DNA from: a virus
DNA length: 23,533 bases
Direction: 5' to 3' (one strand)
IMG/VR virus record: IMGVR_UViG_3300045738_002139
Coordinates: 1-23,533 of that record
Shown: positions 1 to 7,553 of the stretch, in pieces
Position numbering within the stretch: the first letter of the stretch is position 1
How the letters are laid out: each line of letters starts with the position of its first letter
Made by a program: the position numbers and the translations under genes
The notes under the pieces: generated by a model
The model's input: the letters and a program-made list of their open reading frames with translations, nothing else
Databases searched by the model: none
Told to the model about the DNA's origin: nothing

Positions 1-996
1 AAAGAATCAATTGAAGCACTCTTGGAGCAAGAGGCGCCAGTGGCGCCCATGGACCTGGAAGCGGATCTAGGCCTAGAACCTGGTGCAAATGATCTTGGCC
101 AAGTCGACGATATGGGCCTTGAAGGCGCGCCCGTCGATGTGCCTTCTGTTATGGAACACATTCCGTTCGCGGCGACGGCTGACGATGAAGAACAAATTGA
201 AATCCCTCTAGACAAACTTTTAGAAGAAGTGGACAACTTAAAGAAAGCATTTGTTCAAGAGGAACACGCAGCAGAAAATTCAGCACTTATGGAAGAGGAC
301 CTAGAAGACCTATACGAAGAGCTGGACGAAGACCTAGACGAAGACCTAGACGAAGACCTAGACGAAGACCTAGACGAAGAGCTGGATCTGGACGAAGATC
401 TAATAGAGCATCTTGTGGTAGACATCCATCCTGTTAAATCAGGTTGGGCAGGCACGCCGGCGGGAGTAATAGAACTTGCCGAAGAAGAGATTTTAGCTCT
501 AGAGCAAGATTCCGAGGTAAGAGAACAAAAAGCAGCTTTAAGAAAGGCTGTACAAGAATTAACAAGTATGAAAGAATATAAAGAAAAAGAAAAACAAGAA
601 CTTCTTTTAACTTTAGAAAAAACAAGAAACATAGCACTAAAACTTCAAAATGTTGTTGAGGTTTTAAAAGAAAAACTTGATAAAGCAAATACAACAAATG
701 TAAAATTGCTTTATCAAAATAAAGCTTTGGATAGCGACTCCCTGAATGAGCGGCAAAAGCAAAGACTTGTCGAAGCTATTTCAAATGCTGAAAGCATCGA
801 AGAGGCAAAAGTAATATTTGAGACACTTCAAGACACAGTGGGCAGCACCTTTAATAAATCGCAGCCAAATTCACTGAGTGAAGCAATTCAAAAGTCATCT
901 TCGGTAATACTGTCAGCAAGGAAAAACAATCCCGAAAGACAGAAATCTAATCCAACGTTAAGTCGTTGGAAATTCCTAGCAGGAATAGACAAATAA
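1..996 (+). CDS. 22: Prohead core scaffold protein gp22 (5' end missing)
   Basis: Internal scaffold of the prohead, around which the capsid shell assembles; in T4 it is degraded by the gp21 protease before DNA packaging. The frame is open from the first base of the window, so the true start lies upstream; a TTG at 22 is only an internal codon. The N-terminal half is very acidic (Asp/Glu/Leu), with a block of repeated Asp-Glu-Asp-Leu around codons 109-135. The second half is a lysine/glutamate coiled coil, followed by a C-terminal segment with LNERQKQRLVEAI and EEAKVIFETLQ, the most conserved part of gp22 in T4-like phages. Several (I/L)-x-E tripeptides fit the T4 maturation-protease consensus. 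It lies 24 bases upstream of gp23, the same order as in T4. Identification rests on the C-terminal motif, composition and position. Confidence 0.85.
   Translation, partial: KESIEALLEQEAPVAPMDLEADLGLEPGANDLGQVDDMGLEGAPVDVPSVMEHIPFAATADDEEQIEIPLDKLLEEVDNLKKAFVQEEHAAENSALMEEDLEDLYEELDEDLDEDLDEDLDEDLDEELDLDEDLIEHLVVDIHPVKSGWAGTPAGVIELAEEEILALEQDSEVREQKAALRKAVQELTSMKEYKEKEKQELLLTLEKTRNIALKLQNVVEVLKEKLDKANTTNVKLLYQNKALDSDSLNERQKQRLVEAISNAESIEEAKVIFETLQDTVGSTFNKSQPNSLSEAIQKSSSVILSARKNNPERQKSNPTLSRWKFLAGIDK
325..384 (+). repeat. 12-bp tandem repeat encoding Asp-Glu-Asp-Leu
   Basis: Four perfect copies of GACGAAGACCTA run from 325 to 372, followed by a degenerate fifth copy (GACGAAGAGCTG) to 384. They are in frame with gp22 and encode an acidic leucine-spaced tract. 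The unit length is a multiple of three, so slippage changes length without breaking the frame. Confidence 0.95.
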
Positions 997-1020
997 CAAA
1001 ATTTATAGGAGATTAAAAAA

Positions 1021-2724
1021 ATGTCTGTTTTACAAAAACTAACTGAAGGTATCGTCAACAGATCCCTACAGAGAGAAGGTGCTGCCCTACTAGATAAGTG
1101 GGAAGCTACTGGACTTCTTGAAGGACTAGAAAGCGATAGCAAAAGACAGGGTATGGCCCGTCTATTAGAAAACCAAGCCGCGCAGCTTCTTAGAGAAGTT
1201 TCGTCAATGGCCGCTGGTGACGTCGAGGGTTTCGCTTCCGTAGCGTTCCCCATCGTTCGTCGAGTCTTTGGTGGACTCTTGGCTAACGAACTCGTGTCGG
1301 TTCAGCCTATGAGCCTCCCCTCTGGACTCATTTTCTTCCTTGACTTCACCTCGAACATCGCTCGCGCGGGTTCTGTTAAGGATGGGTCGCTCTATGGCGG
1401 CGGCGTCGTCGGATCGGCGATCACCGGTGGTGTCACTGACATCAAAGAAACTGGTGGTGGTTTCTACAACCTCGCGAATGCGTACTCGCATGCGACCGGT
1501 TCAAGCGCTGTGACGTTTGCTACCGTGTCGGCGTTGACGTCAACTGTTATCACCAGTTTGACAGAGGCGCAGCAGAAGCTTGTGCAGTTTGATCCTGATC
1601 TGCTCAACAGAAGTGACAACGCTACTGCGGTAGTTCGGCAGTTCACGTTCGCCGCGCCTTCGAATATGAACCGAGAAGCTCTTGGCACGCTCAACTTCAC
1701 GTCGTCTGTTGGCGATGATGAAATTGTACGTCGCCTTACTTCCGTTAGTGGAGACACAGTGACCGTTACTGTGCTCGCTCCTGATGGCGGTTTGAACCAG
1801 GGCGCTGCAGCTTGCGGCATGAGCTATGCTATTGCGGATAACTTCGATGCAAGTAATGCTGTTGGATCCGTTGTTGGAGCTGACAACTGGGCGCTTGAAG
1901 AGCCGACTCCAGGTACTGGTAATAAAAGTACGACCCACTCCAAGAATGAAATCGCTGAGATCGACATCAAGGTAGACAGTATTGCTGTTACCGCGATGAC
2001 CAAAAAGCTCAAGGCCAAATGGTCACCGGAGCTTGGTCAAGACCTCAATGCCTATCACAACCTCGACGCCGAGGTTGAGCTTACTCAGATTCTTTCTGAG
2101 CAGGTGGCTCTTGAGATTGACCGTGAGATTATTAACGATCTTATTAAGGATGCGTCAGCTGGTACTTATTACTGGTCGCGCGCGCCTGGTCTATTCGTTA
2201 ATCGCACTACGGGCGCGGAGCTTGGTGCTACGGCAGCTGCTCCGGACTTCACTGGTACGGTCAGCGAGTGGTATGAGACTCTTGTTGAAACCATTAATGA
2301 CGTATCGGCTCAGATCCACAGAAAGACTCTACGCGGTGGAGCTAACTTCCTGGTGACCTCACCTGAAGTTGCTAACATCCTTGAGTTCACTGCTGGATTC
2401 CGGGCTAACGTTACTCATGATACCGATAAGGGCTCTGTCGGAGCTATCAACGTTGGATCAATGTCCAAGAAGTGGGATGTTTGGGTTGACCCTTATTTCC
2501 CTCGTAACTTGGTTCTGATTGGTCGTAAAGGTGGAAGCTTCTTAGAGAGCGGTTATGTATACGCTCCCTATGTGCCACTGCAAGTCACTCCTACTATTTT
2601 CGGTACGGAAGACTTCGTGCCGCGTAAGGGCGTAATGACTCGCTATGCGAAGAAGATGGTTCGTCCTGACATGTATGGCCTTGTGGTTGTACGCGGTCTA
2701 CTTGGTGAATCTGGCGCAAGCTAA
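1021..2724 (+). CDS. 23: Major capsid protein gp23
   Basis: Forms the hexamers of the head shell. T4 gp23 hallmarks are visible: SVQPMSLPSG at residues 93-102 (T4: GVQPMNSPTG) and KLKAKWSPELGQDL in the middle, followed by the Asp/Glu-rich helix LDAEVELTQILSEQVALEID (T4: DADAELSGILATEIMLEINR). Near the C-terminus YAPYVPL matches T4 YAPYVAL. Length is 567 residues against 521 in T4. The tripeptide L57-R58-E59 aligns with the T4 cleavage site LTE65, so the propeptide is probably removed after Glu59. The start is an ATG behind TATAGGAG. Arginine codons in the predicted propeptide are mostly AGA, while the mature part shifts towards CGN, consistent with selection for very high expression. A strong terminator follows directly. 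Confidence 0.96.
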   Translation: MSVLQKLTEGIVNRSLQREGAALLDKWEATGLLEGLESDSKRQGMARLLENQAAQLLREVSSMAAGDVEGFASVAFPIVRRVFGGLLANELVSVQPMSLPSGLIFFLDFTSNIARAGSVKDGSLYGGGVVGSAITGGVTDIKETGGGFYNLANAYSHATGSSAVTFATVSALTSTVITSLTEAQQKLVQFDPDLLNRSDNATAVVRQFTFAAPSNMNREALGTLNFTSSVGDDEIVRRLTSVSGDTVTVTVLAPDGGLNQGAAACGMSYAIADNFDASNAVGSVVGADNWALEEPTPGTGNKSTTHSKNEIAEIDIKVDSIAVTAMTKKLKAKWSPELGQDLNAYHNLDAEVELTQILSEQVALEIDREIINDLIKDASAGTYYWSRAPGLFVNRTTGAELGATAAAPDFTGTVSEWYETLVETINDVSAQIHRKTLRGGANFLVTSPEVANILEFTAGFRANVTHDTDKGSVGAINVGSMSKKWDVWVDPYFPRNLVLIGRKGGSFLESGYVYAPYVPLQVTPTIFGTEDFVPRKGVMTRYAKKMVRPDMYGLVVVRGLLGESGAS

Positions 2725-2749
2725 GATACCATTAGGTAGCTAAAATTAG

Positions 2750-2785
2750 CCCCGCCTTGAGTTTTCTCTTGGCGGGGTTTTTTAT
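2750..2785 (+). terminator. Rho-independent terminator after gp23
   Basis: A perfect 7-bp stem, CCCCGCC at 2750-2756 with GGCGGGG at 2771-2777, is followed by six T (2778-2783). A second short pairing, GAG with CTC, can form inside the loop. It lies 26 bases after the gp23 stop and separates the gp22-gp23 unit from the paralog array. Confidence 0.93.
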
Positions 2786-2806
2786 TTGGAACTTAAAAGG
2801 ACTGCG

Positions 2807-2820
2807 CACTATTTATAATG
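2807..2820 (+). promoter_or_regulatory. Putative late promoter, motif copy 1
   Basis: The sequence CACTATTTATAATG shares its first ten bases with motif copies at 7490 and 12533. It lies just after the gp23 terminator and 55 bases upstream of the first paralog gene. It includes TATAAT (2814-2819), but there is no convincing -35 box, which fits a phage-modified or T4-late type promoter better than an ordinary sigma-70 promoter. Confidence 0.55.
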
Positions 2821-2861
2821 ATTGATAAGGCAGGAAGCCTTTTTAAAAGGAGAAAGCAAGC

Positions 2862-3314
2862 ATGGCAAAGCTAGGAAGATATTCTGCGAATAGAATTAAG
2901 ATCGAAGAACTAACAGCTTCAAAAACATTAGAGGTTGTTGACTGTGGAACCTTATTTTTGGTAAACCCCACTGCTGATACAACTTTAACACTTCCTTCTG
3001 CTTTCGATGCAGGCCCCGGCTGGTGGATCGACGTTATGCTTGATGAGCAGGATACATCTGACAGTGATCGCACAACTGATCAAAATGTAAATATTGCTAC
3101 TTCTGATGGCACTTTCTTGACTGGTTTCCTTGGCGCAGCCGATGGCGCTGGCGCCTCGGTTGGCAATGGTACATCACATGATCATATCGTTTTTGACGAT
3201 GACAATTCAAATTCCGGAGAAAGAGTAACAATTATAAGTCTTGGCGACCGTTTTGTTGCGCACGGATATATCGTCGACGCCACCGATACTAAATTCCACA
3301 CGGCAGCGTTGTAA
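2862..3314 (+). CDS. Tandem paralog 1, putative virion surface or decoration protein
   Basis: Unknown function. The 150-residue protein starts with a shared signature (YSANRIKIEELTASKT at about residues 6-21, then DCGTLF, then TTLTLPSAFDAGPGWW) found in the next two genes. The alternating polar and hydrophobic pattern, Thr/Gly/Asp richness and absence of membrane segments suggest a beta-sandwich structural protein. The C-terminal half contains HDHIVFDDDNS and LGDRFVAHGYIVDATDTKF. The ATG follows AAAAGGAG. Its place behind gp23 and a putative late promoter suggests a head decoration or fibre protein, but nothing in the sequence proves this. Confidence 0.8.
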   Translation: MAKLGRYSANRIKIEELTASKTLEVVDCGTLFLVNPTADTTLTLPSAFDAGPGWWIDVMLDEQDTSDSDRTTDQNVNIATSDGTFLTGFLGAADGAGASVGNGTSHDHIVFDDDNSNSGERVTIISLGDRFVAHGYIVDATDTKFHTAAL

Positions 3315-3347
3315 TGTTGACGGTACTTAAAAGGAGAACAAAATAAG

Positions 3348-3800
3348 ATGGCAAGATTAGGAAGATATTCTGTTAATAGAATTAAAATTGAAGAGTTGAC
3401 AGCCTCAAAAACGGTAACTGTCGCTGACTGCGGAACATTGTTCGTGGTTAACCCTGCTGCTGATACAACTTTAACCCTTCCTTCTGCCGTTGCTTGTGGT
3501 AAAGGATGGTGGGTCAAGGTTATGATCGATGAAGAAGATGGAGGCACGGTAGATAACGATGTAAACATTGCTATTTCTGATGGCACTTCCTTTACTGGTG
3601 TGCTCAGCACATCTGACGGCAGCGGAGCTTCAGTCGGAACGGGCGCAACCGGTACAGCCCATAGTCATATTGTATTTGATGCGGGGACGTCGACTTCGGG
3701 CGAAATGGTAAGAGTCGTTTGTCTTGGTGACCGCTTTGTCGCTCATGGACTTATCGTCGACGCCACCGATACAAAGTTCTTCACGGCAGCATTGAGCTAG
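3348..3800 (+). CDS. Tandem paralog 2, putative virion surface or decoration protein
   Basis: A 150-residue paralog of the genes on either side. It keeps RIKIEELTASKT, DCGTLFVVNPAADTTLTLP and a GKGWWVKVMIDEEDGG segment, and ends with LGDRFVAHGLIVDATDTKF like paralog 1. At the DNA level its 5' part (3375-3481) is close to paralog 3 (3856-3962), with about 8 differences in 107 bases by hand count, whereas its 3' part shares exact 20-base blocks with paralog 1 (3752-3771 and 3269-3288). The gene therefore looks mosaic. It has an AAAAGGAG ribosome site and starts 33 bases after paralog 1. Role unknown; presumed virion component. Confidence 0.8.
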   Translation: MARLGRYSVNRIKIEELTASKTVTVADCGTLFVVNPAADTTLTLPSAVACGKGWWVKVMIDEEDGGTVDNDVNIAISDGTSFTGVLSTSDGSGASVGTGATGTAHSHIVFDAGTSTSGEMVRVVCLGDRFVAHGLIVDATDTKFFTAALS

Positions 3801-3828
3801 TTAGCAATTTTTAAGGAGAATATATAAA

Positions 3829-4299
3829 ATGTCAAAAAAAGGTAATTACGCAGCTAATAGAATTAAAATTGAAGAGTTGACAGCTTCAAAAACGGTGTCG
3901 GTCGGTGACTGCGGAACATTGTTCGTGGTTAACCCTACTGCTAATACAACTTTAACCCTCCCCAGTCCAGCTGACGCCGGCGCCGGGTGGTGGTGTGAAG
4001 TTATGGTTGACGAAGAAGACGGAGGTAAGGTCGATCTCAATGTAAGTATTGACATGAGCGCCGGCGGCACCTTTCTTACTGGGCTATTAGTTGGCGCGGA
4101 TGGGACAGCAGTCGGCAAAGCTCTCGCCGATTTTGCCGATGATGACGCCATCCTTTTTCAGGGACCTCCCCAGAGCAGCGGCGACCGCGCCACCTCCGGC
4201 GCCTGGGTGGAAATTATTTGCACTGGCACTCGTTACGTCGCCAACGGCGTAATTGCTGATAATGCTAACACCATTTTCCGCAATGCTCCCTTTTCATAG
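3829..4299 (+). CDS. Tandem paralog 3, putative virion surface or decoration protein
   Basis: The third and longest paralog (156 residues). The N-terminal signature RIKIEELTASKTVSVGDCGT and the WWCEVMVDEEDGGKVD segment are conserved. The C-terminal half differs: it carries an insertion with FADDDAILFQGPPQSSGDRA and ends YVANGVIADNANTIF, lacking the HSHIVFD and VDATDTKF motifs of the other two. The ATG follows TAAGGAG, 28 bases after paralog 2. A terminator closes the array. Divergence confined to the C-terminal half suggests this is the variable or exposed part. Function not recognised. Confidence 0.8.
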   Translation: MSKKGNYAANRIKIEELTASKTVSVGDCGTLFVVNPTANTTLTLPSPADAGAGWWCEVMVDEEDGGKVDLNVSIDMSAGGTFLTGLLVGADGTAVGKALADFADDDAILFQGPPQSSGDRATSGAWVEIICTGTRYVANGVIADNANTIFRNAPFS

Positions 4300-4325
4300 C
4301 CATTAAATCTTGTTTTATCAACATC

Positions 4326-4359
4326 AAACCCCTTGTTCTTATTGAACATGGGGTTTTTT
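4326..4359 (+). terminator. Rho-independent terminator after the paralog array
   Basis: Stem of CCCC (4329-4332) with GGGG (4350-4353), continued after one T-T mismatch by TGTTC (4334-4338) with GAACA (4344-4348), then six T at 4354-4359. It ends the three-gene array 27 bases after the last stop. Confidence 0.9.
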
Positions 4360-4396
4360 GTATGTTATATTATTACTGTGATACAAGGAGATCCTC

Positions 4397-4798
4397 ATGG
4401 GTAAAAGACGCAAAAGATTGACAATGACAAAATACGCCAAAAAGTATGCTTCTATACGAGCAGCCGTTGCCAAATTAAAAGGTGTCGTTGAAGAGGCGGA
4501 ATCAGACGGTGTGATCACATCGGAAGAAGCAGGGCAGATCGTCGAAGCTGAACAAGAGGTCGTCGAAGCCGTTATTTCATCCGCCGCCGAAGAAATAGCT
4601 GAAGTTACAGAACAGTTTGAAACGACGACTGTAGCCGCTGTTGAAACGGCAACTACTGAAGAAATAATCGAAGTTGTCGAAAAAGTTGAAGAAACAGCAA
4701 AGCCGACAGCAAAAAAAGCCGCGAAGAAGAAAGCGTCAGCAAAAGCAAAACGCCAAACACTTAAAAGATCTGTTGGTAAAAGCAAAGACAAAGGATAA
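4397..4798 (+). CDS. Lysine/alanine-rich histone-like protein
   Basis: A 133-residue low-complexity protein of three charge blocks. The start is basic (MGKRRKRLTMTKYAKKYASI). The centre, about residues 30-100, is strongly acidic and probably helical, rich in Glu, Val, Ala and Thr. The tail from about residue 100 is KPTAKKAAKKKASAKAKRQT, resembling histone H1-type or bacterial KAK-repeat tails. No signal peptide or membrane segment. The ATG is well placed behind AAGGAG. It sits after a terminator and before the neck genes. Plausible roles are an internal head protein that contacts packaged DNA or a small scaffold-like protein; composition alone cannot decide. Confidence 0.75.
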   Translation: MGKRRKRLTMTKYAKKYASIRAAVAKLKGVVEEAESDGVITSEEAGQIVEAEQEVVEAVISSAAEEIAEVTEQFETTTVAAVETATTEEIIEVVEKVEETAKPTAKKAAKKKASAKAKRQTLKRSVGKSKDKG

Positions 4799-4841
4799 TT
4801 CATAGTCTCTTAACTAATTATACTGATAGGAGACCACATGA

Positions 4842-6140
4842 ATGGCAACACCAACTTTAACACCAAGCTCCCAGACTTCAGCGGCTGTACTACCTTCAAC
4901 TGGGTCTCTTGGAACTGGCACAGACGGCGCCGGTAATACCACACACTATCCATTTGGCATGTATGCTGTTGCCGACGCGCCTTTATATGATACTAATTTT
5001 ATTACTGGAGCTTCTGATCAAGTAGCATATACTTTTAAAAAACTTGGTGGAGATATCTTAGATATCGAACTGAAGGTTGGGAATATTTATGCTTCATATG
5101 AAGAGGCCACCCTAGAATATTCTTATATTGTAAATGTTCACCAATCAAAAAATATATTACATAGTTCGCTCGGCGCCACAACTGGTACATTTGATTCAGA
5201 CGGCCAGAGAACTGATAGTCTAAGCGGCAGTAGCGTAGAAACGAAATATCCTAAGTTTAAGTTTGGATACGCCAGGCAAGTGATGGACCAAACTAGTATG
5301 GCCGGCGGCCTAGGCGGTACGCAGACTATTTATTCTGCATCAATTGAATTAACGGCAGATAAACAAGATTACGACTTACAAGCAATAATTTATTCTGCAT
5401 CAATTGACGGCGGCGCAGCCGGCGCGCTTTATTCCGGATCTGTTGGTACTAACAGGATAAATATTCGTAGAGTTTTTTACAAAACACCACACGCTATGTG
5501 GAGATTCTATGGTTATTATGGTGGTATGAACGCTGTTGGTAATTTATCTACATACGGTATGTATGCAGACGACTCTACTTTTGAAGTTATTCCCGCTTGG
5601 CATAACAAACTTCAAGCCATGGCTTATGAGGATGCGATTTATACAAGAAACTCGCATTATTCATATGAAATCAAAAACAACAAAATGAGGGTGTTTCCAA
5701 TACCGACAAGTGTAACACCGAAAACTATGTTTGTTGAGTTTAACGTTCATTCTGAACCATGGGACGATCAAGACGACAGAAAATCGGGCGTCGACGGCGT
5801 TAACAATATGAATACATTGCCTTTGGCAAATATTCCATATGAAAACATCAATTCGATTGGTAAACAATGGATTAGAAGATTCTCCCTTTCTTTGGCTAAA
5901 GAAACCCTAGGCCAAGTGAGATCTAAGTTCGGAACAATACCAATTCCCGGTAACAACGTTACTTTGAACGGAGATAAATTAATATCTGATTCCAGAGAAG
6001 AACAAAAAACTTTAAGAGAGGAACTACAAAAAGTTCTAGATGAAACAACTTATGAAAAAATTACAGAACTTCAGAAAAATATCACTAAGAATTCTATAGA
6101 AACATTACAGAACTACCCATATTTCATATATCAAGGATAA
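4842..6140 (+). CDS. 13: Neck protein gp13 (head-tail adaptor)
   Basis: Forms part of the neck that closes the portal after packaging and prepares the head for tail joining. The family signature is in the C-terminal third: IGKQWIRRFSLSLAKETLGQ, then VRSKFGTIPIPGNNVTLNG and a Glu/Lys helix, as in T4-type gp13. The N-terminal part carries the VAYTFKKLGGDILDIEL segment common in environmental T4-like relatives. It is 432 residues, longer than T4 gp13 (309). Two starts compete: ATG at 4838 is out of frame and soon hits a stop, while ATG at 4842 lies 8 bases behind TAGGAG and opens the long frame. gp14 begins 5 bases after the stop. Residues around 163 and 183 carry a repeated IYSASI. Confidence 0.82.
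   Translation: MATPTLTPSSQTSAAVLPSTGSLGTGTDGAGNTTHYPFGMYAVADAPLYDTNFITGASDQVAYTFKKLGGDILDIELKVGNIYASYEEATLEYSYIVNVHQSKNILHSSLGATTGTFDSDGQRTDSLSGSSVETKYPKFKFGYARQVMDQTSMAGGLGGTQTIYSASIELTADKQDYDLQAIIYSASIDGGAAGALYSGSVGTNRINIRRVFYKTPHAMWRFYGYYGGMNAVGNLSTYGMYADDSTFEVIPAWHNKLQAMAYEDAIYTRNSHYSYEIKNNKMRVFPIPTSVTPKTMFVEFNVHSEPWDDQDDRKSGVDGVNNMNTLPLANIPYENINSIGKQWIRRFSLSLAKETLGQVRSKFGTIPIPGNNVTLNGDKLISDSREEQKTLREELQKVLDETTYEKITELQKNITKNSIETLQNYPYFIYQG
5328..5407 (+). repeat. 20-bp direct repeat inside gp13
   Basis: ATTTATTCTGCATCAATTGA occurs at 5328-5347 and again at 5388-5407. The copies are exactly 60 bases apart and in frame, so both encode IYSASI. Identity at the DNA level suggests a recent duplication rather than a conserved protein repeat. 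Confidence 0.9.
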
Positions 6141-6145
6141 AATAG

Positions 6146-6637
6146 ATGGCGAGCGAAAAAGATAAATGGGCACAACCAACGACTCCGCCACCGCCTCTAT
6201 TTTTGGGCGAAAAAGAGCGTGATCTTGTTAAACAGTTTAATGATGAACTAATCGAGCGTGTTATTGGTCAAGTTATTGCTTATTATCCGATTGATATTGA
6301 ACACACCAACTTTCATCCACTTTACAACGAAGCTGTTACGAAATCTTTTTTGCCTCCGATAAGAGTATATGCTTTGGTCGAATATCAAGGCCAGGAAACG
6401 ACAACTGATAAATACGGAATTGACAAAATGACTAAAATAACTGTTCATTTTCACAAAAGACGTTTAACGGAAGATCAAGATCTGTTCGTTCGCGAAGGCG
6501 ACTTTATTTCTTATGGCGCCGCATATTATGAAATTGTTACTTTGAAAGAACCGAAAGAGCTATTTGGCCAAGCAGATCGTCAAATGGAAATCGTAGCAGA
6601 GTGTATAAGATCTAGAGAGGGGCTATTCGATGTCTAA
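6146..6637 (+). CDS. 14: Neck protein gp14 (head closure)
   Basis: A 163-residue head-closure protein acting with gp13 at the portal. The best match to T4 gp14 is the C-terminal segment REGDFISYGAAYYEIVTLKE followed by LFGQADRQMEI, equivalent to T4 EGDLIYFPMDNSLFEI and a QLGQN segment. It is shorter than T4 gp14 (256 residues). The proline-rich N-terminus (QPTTPPPPLFLGEKE) is typical of environmental relatives. Gene order gp13-gp14-gp15 is as in T4, which supports the call. Its last 8 bases overlap the start of gp15, implying coupled translation. The ATG lies about 8 bases behind AAGGA. Confidence 0.72.
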   Translation: MASEKDKWAQPTTPPPPLFLGEKERDLVKQFNDELIERVIGQVIAYYPIDIEHTNFHPLYNEAVTKSFLPPIRVYALVEYQGQETTTDKYGIDKMTKITVHFHKRRLTEDQDLFVREGDFISYGAAYYEIVTLKEPKELFGQADRQMEIVAECIRSREGLFDV

Positions 6638-7469
6638 AAACGAAGAAAAAACTTCAAGAGACGTCCCCCGTTTTAAATCAAGTCTCGAAGACGTAGATTT
6701 TGCTGTTTATAAATTTCTCGACGAGACGATGGACATTCGCACCAACACAAACAAAGGATTTAAAAAAACACCAGTTGTTTGGTCTGGATCTGAGCGCGCC
6801 CACAACATAAAAAACGACGACATCAACAGAGACAAAAGTGGGATGATTATTTTGCCGGTGGTTTCGGTTGAGAGAACAAGCGTTAAAAAAGATGAAAAAA
6901 GTCGTGTTATACCCTTTTCAAAACTCGATCCGGTCAACGACTTAAAAGGCGGGTTTCTAACAGTCAACAAGGTAATAAAACAAGACAAAACGCGTAATTT
7001 TGCTAATGCTGATGCTCACCGCCGTGCAGGCCAGTCTAACTTTCCCTTGTATAAAAAAGACAAGAATGGTAAGATTGTTTACGAGACCCTGACCATTCCT
7101 ATACCTATTTACGTCACAGTTGGATACAACATAGTTTTAAGAACAGAATATCAAGAGCAAATGAACGATATATTAACTCCTTTTATCAGGGTTTCTAATG
7201 GCCACCGTCGTGTAATTATTGAGCATAATTCAAATCAGTATGAAGCTTTTCTTTCTGAGGACTACGAATTGGGAAATAATATATCTAATTATGAGGCAAA
7301 TGAAAGAAAATATGAAACGACAATTTCTTTGGAAGTTTTTGCTTATTTGATCGGAGATGAAAAGAACGAAAAAAGACCAAGAGTTGTTAGAAGAGAAAAT
7401 GCGGTAGAGATACGCTTTGCAAGGGAGAGAATTGTAGTACAAGACGAAGACGGAGAATTCAGATTTTAA
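6630..7469 (+). CDS. 15: Tail terminator / sheath stabiliser gp15
   Basis: Caps the top of the tail tube and sheath and joins the tail to the neck. The core matches T4 gp15: IPIPIYVTVGYNIVLRTEYQ, then QMNDILTPFIRVSNGHRRV, and further on YETTISLEVFAYLIG (T4: RRIEWSLTFEVNGWMYP). It is 279 residues against 272 in T4. The C-terminal tail is highly charged (RRENAVEIRFARER, then acidic). The start codon overlaps the gp14 stop by 8 bases. A short leader carrying a putative late promoter separates it from gp18; T4 genes 16 and 17 are not between them. Confidence 0.83.
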   Translation: MSKNEEKTSRDVPRFKSSLEDVDFAVYKFLDETMDIRTNTNKGFKKTPVVWSGSERAHNIKNDDINRDKSGMIILPVVSVERTSVKKDEKSRVIPFSKLDPVNDLKGGFLTVNKVIKQDKTRNFANADAHRRAGQSNFPLYKKDKNGKIVYETLTIPIPIYVTVGYNIVLRTEYQEQMNDILTPFIRVSNGHRRVIIEHNSNQYEAFLSEDYELGNNISNYEANERKYETTISLEVFAYLIGDEKNEKRPRVVRRENAVEIRFARERIVVQDEDGEFRF

Positions 7470-7489
7470 AGGAGTTTGTGGTTAACGAA

Positions 7490-7502
7490 CACTATTTATT
7501 AG
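7490..7502 (+). promoter_or_regulatory. Putative late promoter, motif copy 2
   Basis: CACTATTTATTAG lies in the 84-base gap between gp15 and gp18, 64 bases upstream of the gp18 start. It is identical over 13 bases to the copy at 12533. The gap has no terminator hairpin, so sheath expression could come from both read-through and this site. Confidence 0.6.
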
Positions 7503-7553
7503 AGAAAAAGTTCATAAATTTTGAGCTAGCTTATATTTAAGGAGCGTAAAAGT

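Noticed and set aside
255-632. Minus-strand serine/arginine-rich reading frame opposite gp22
   Set aside because: The Ser-Arg repeats are only the antisense reading of the Asp-Glu-Asp-Leu repeats in gp22.
2033-2356. Overlapping + strand frame of 107 codons inside gp23
   Set aside because: It is an alternative frame of a highly conserved capsid segment, Leu/Arg-rich and without a ribosome site.
4838-4936. ATG four bases upstream of the gp13 start
   Set aside because: It is out of frame with gp13 and meets a stop after about 32 codons; the ATG at 4842 is better spaced from TAGGAG.
5325-5337. GACTATTTATTCT, a near match to the late promoter motif, inside gp13
   Set aside because: It lies in the middle of a gene, not before a start, and is explained by the IYSASI-coding direct repeat.
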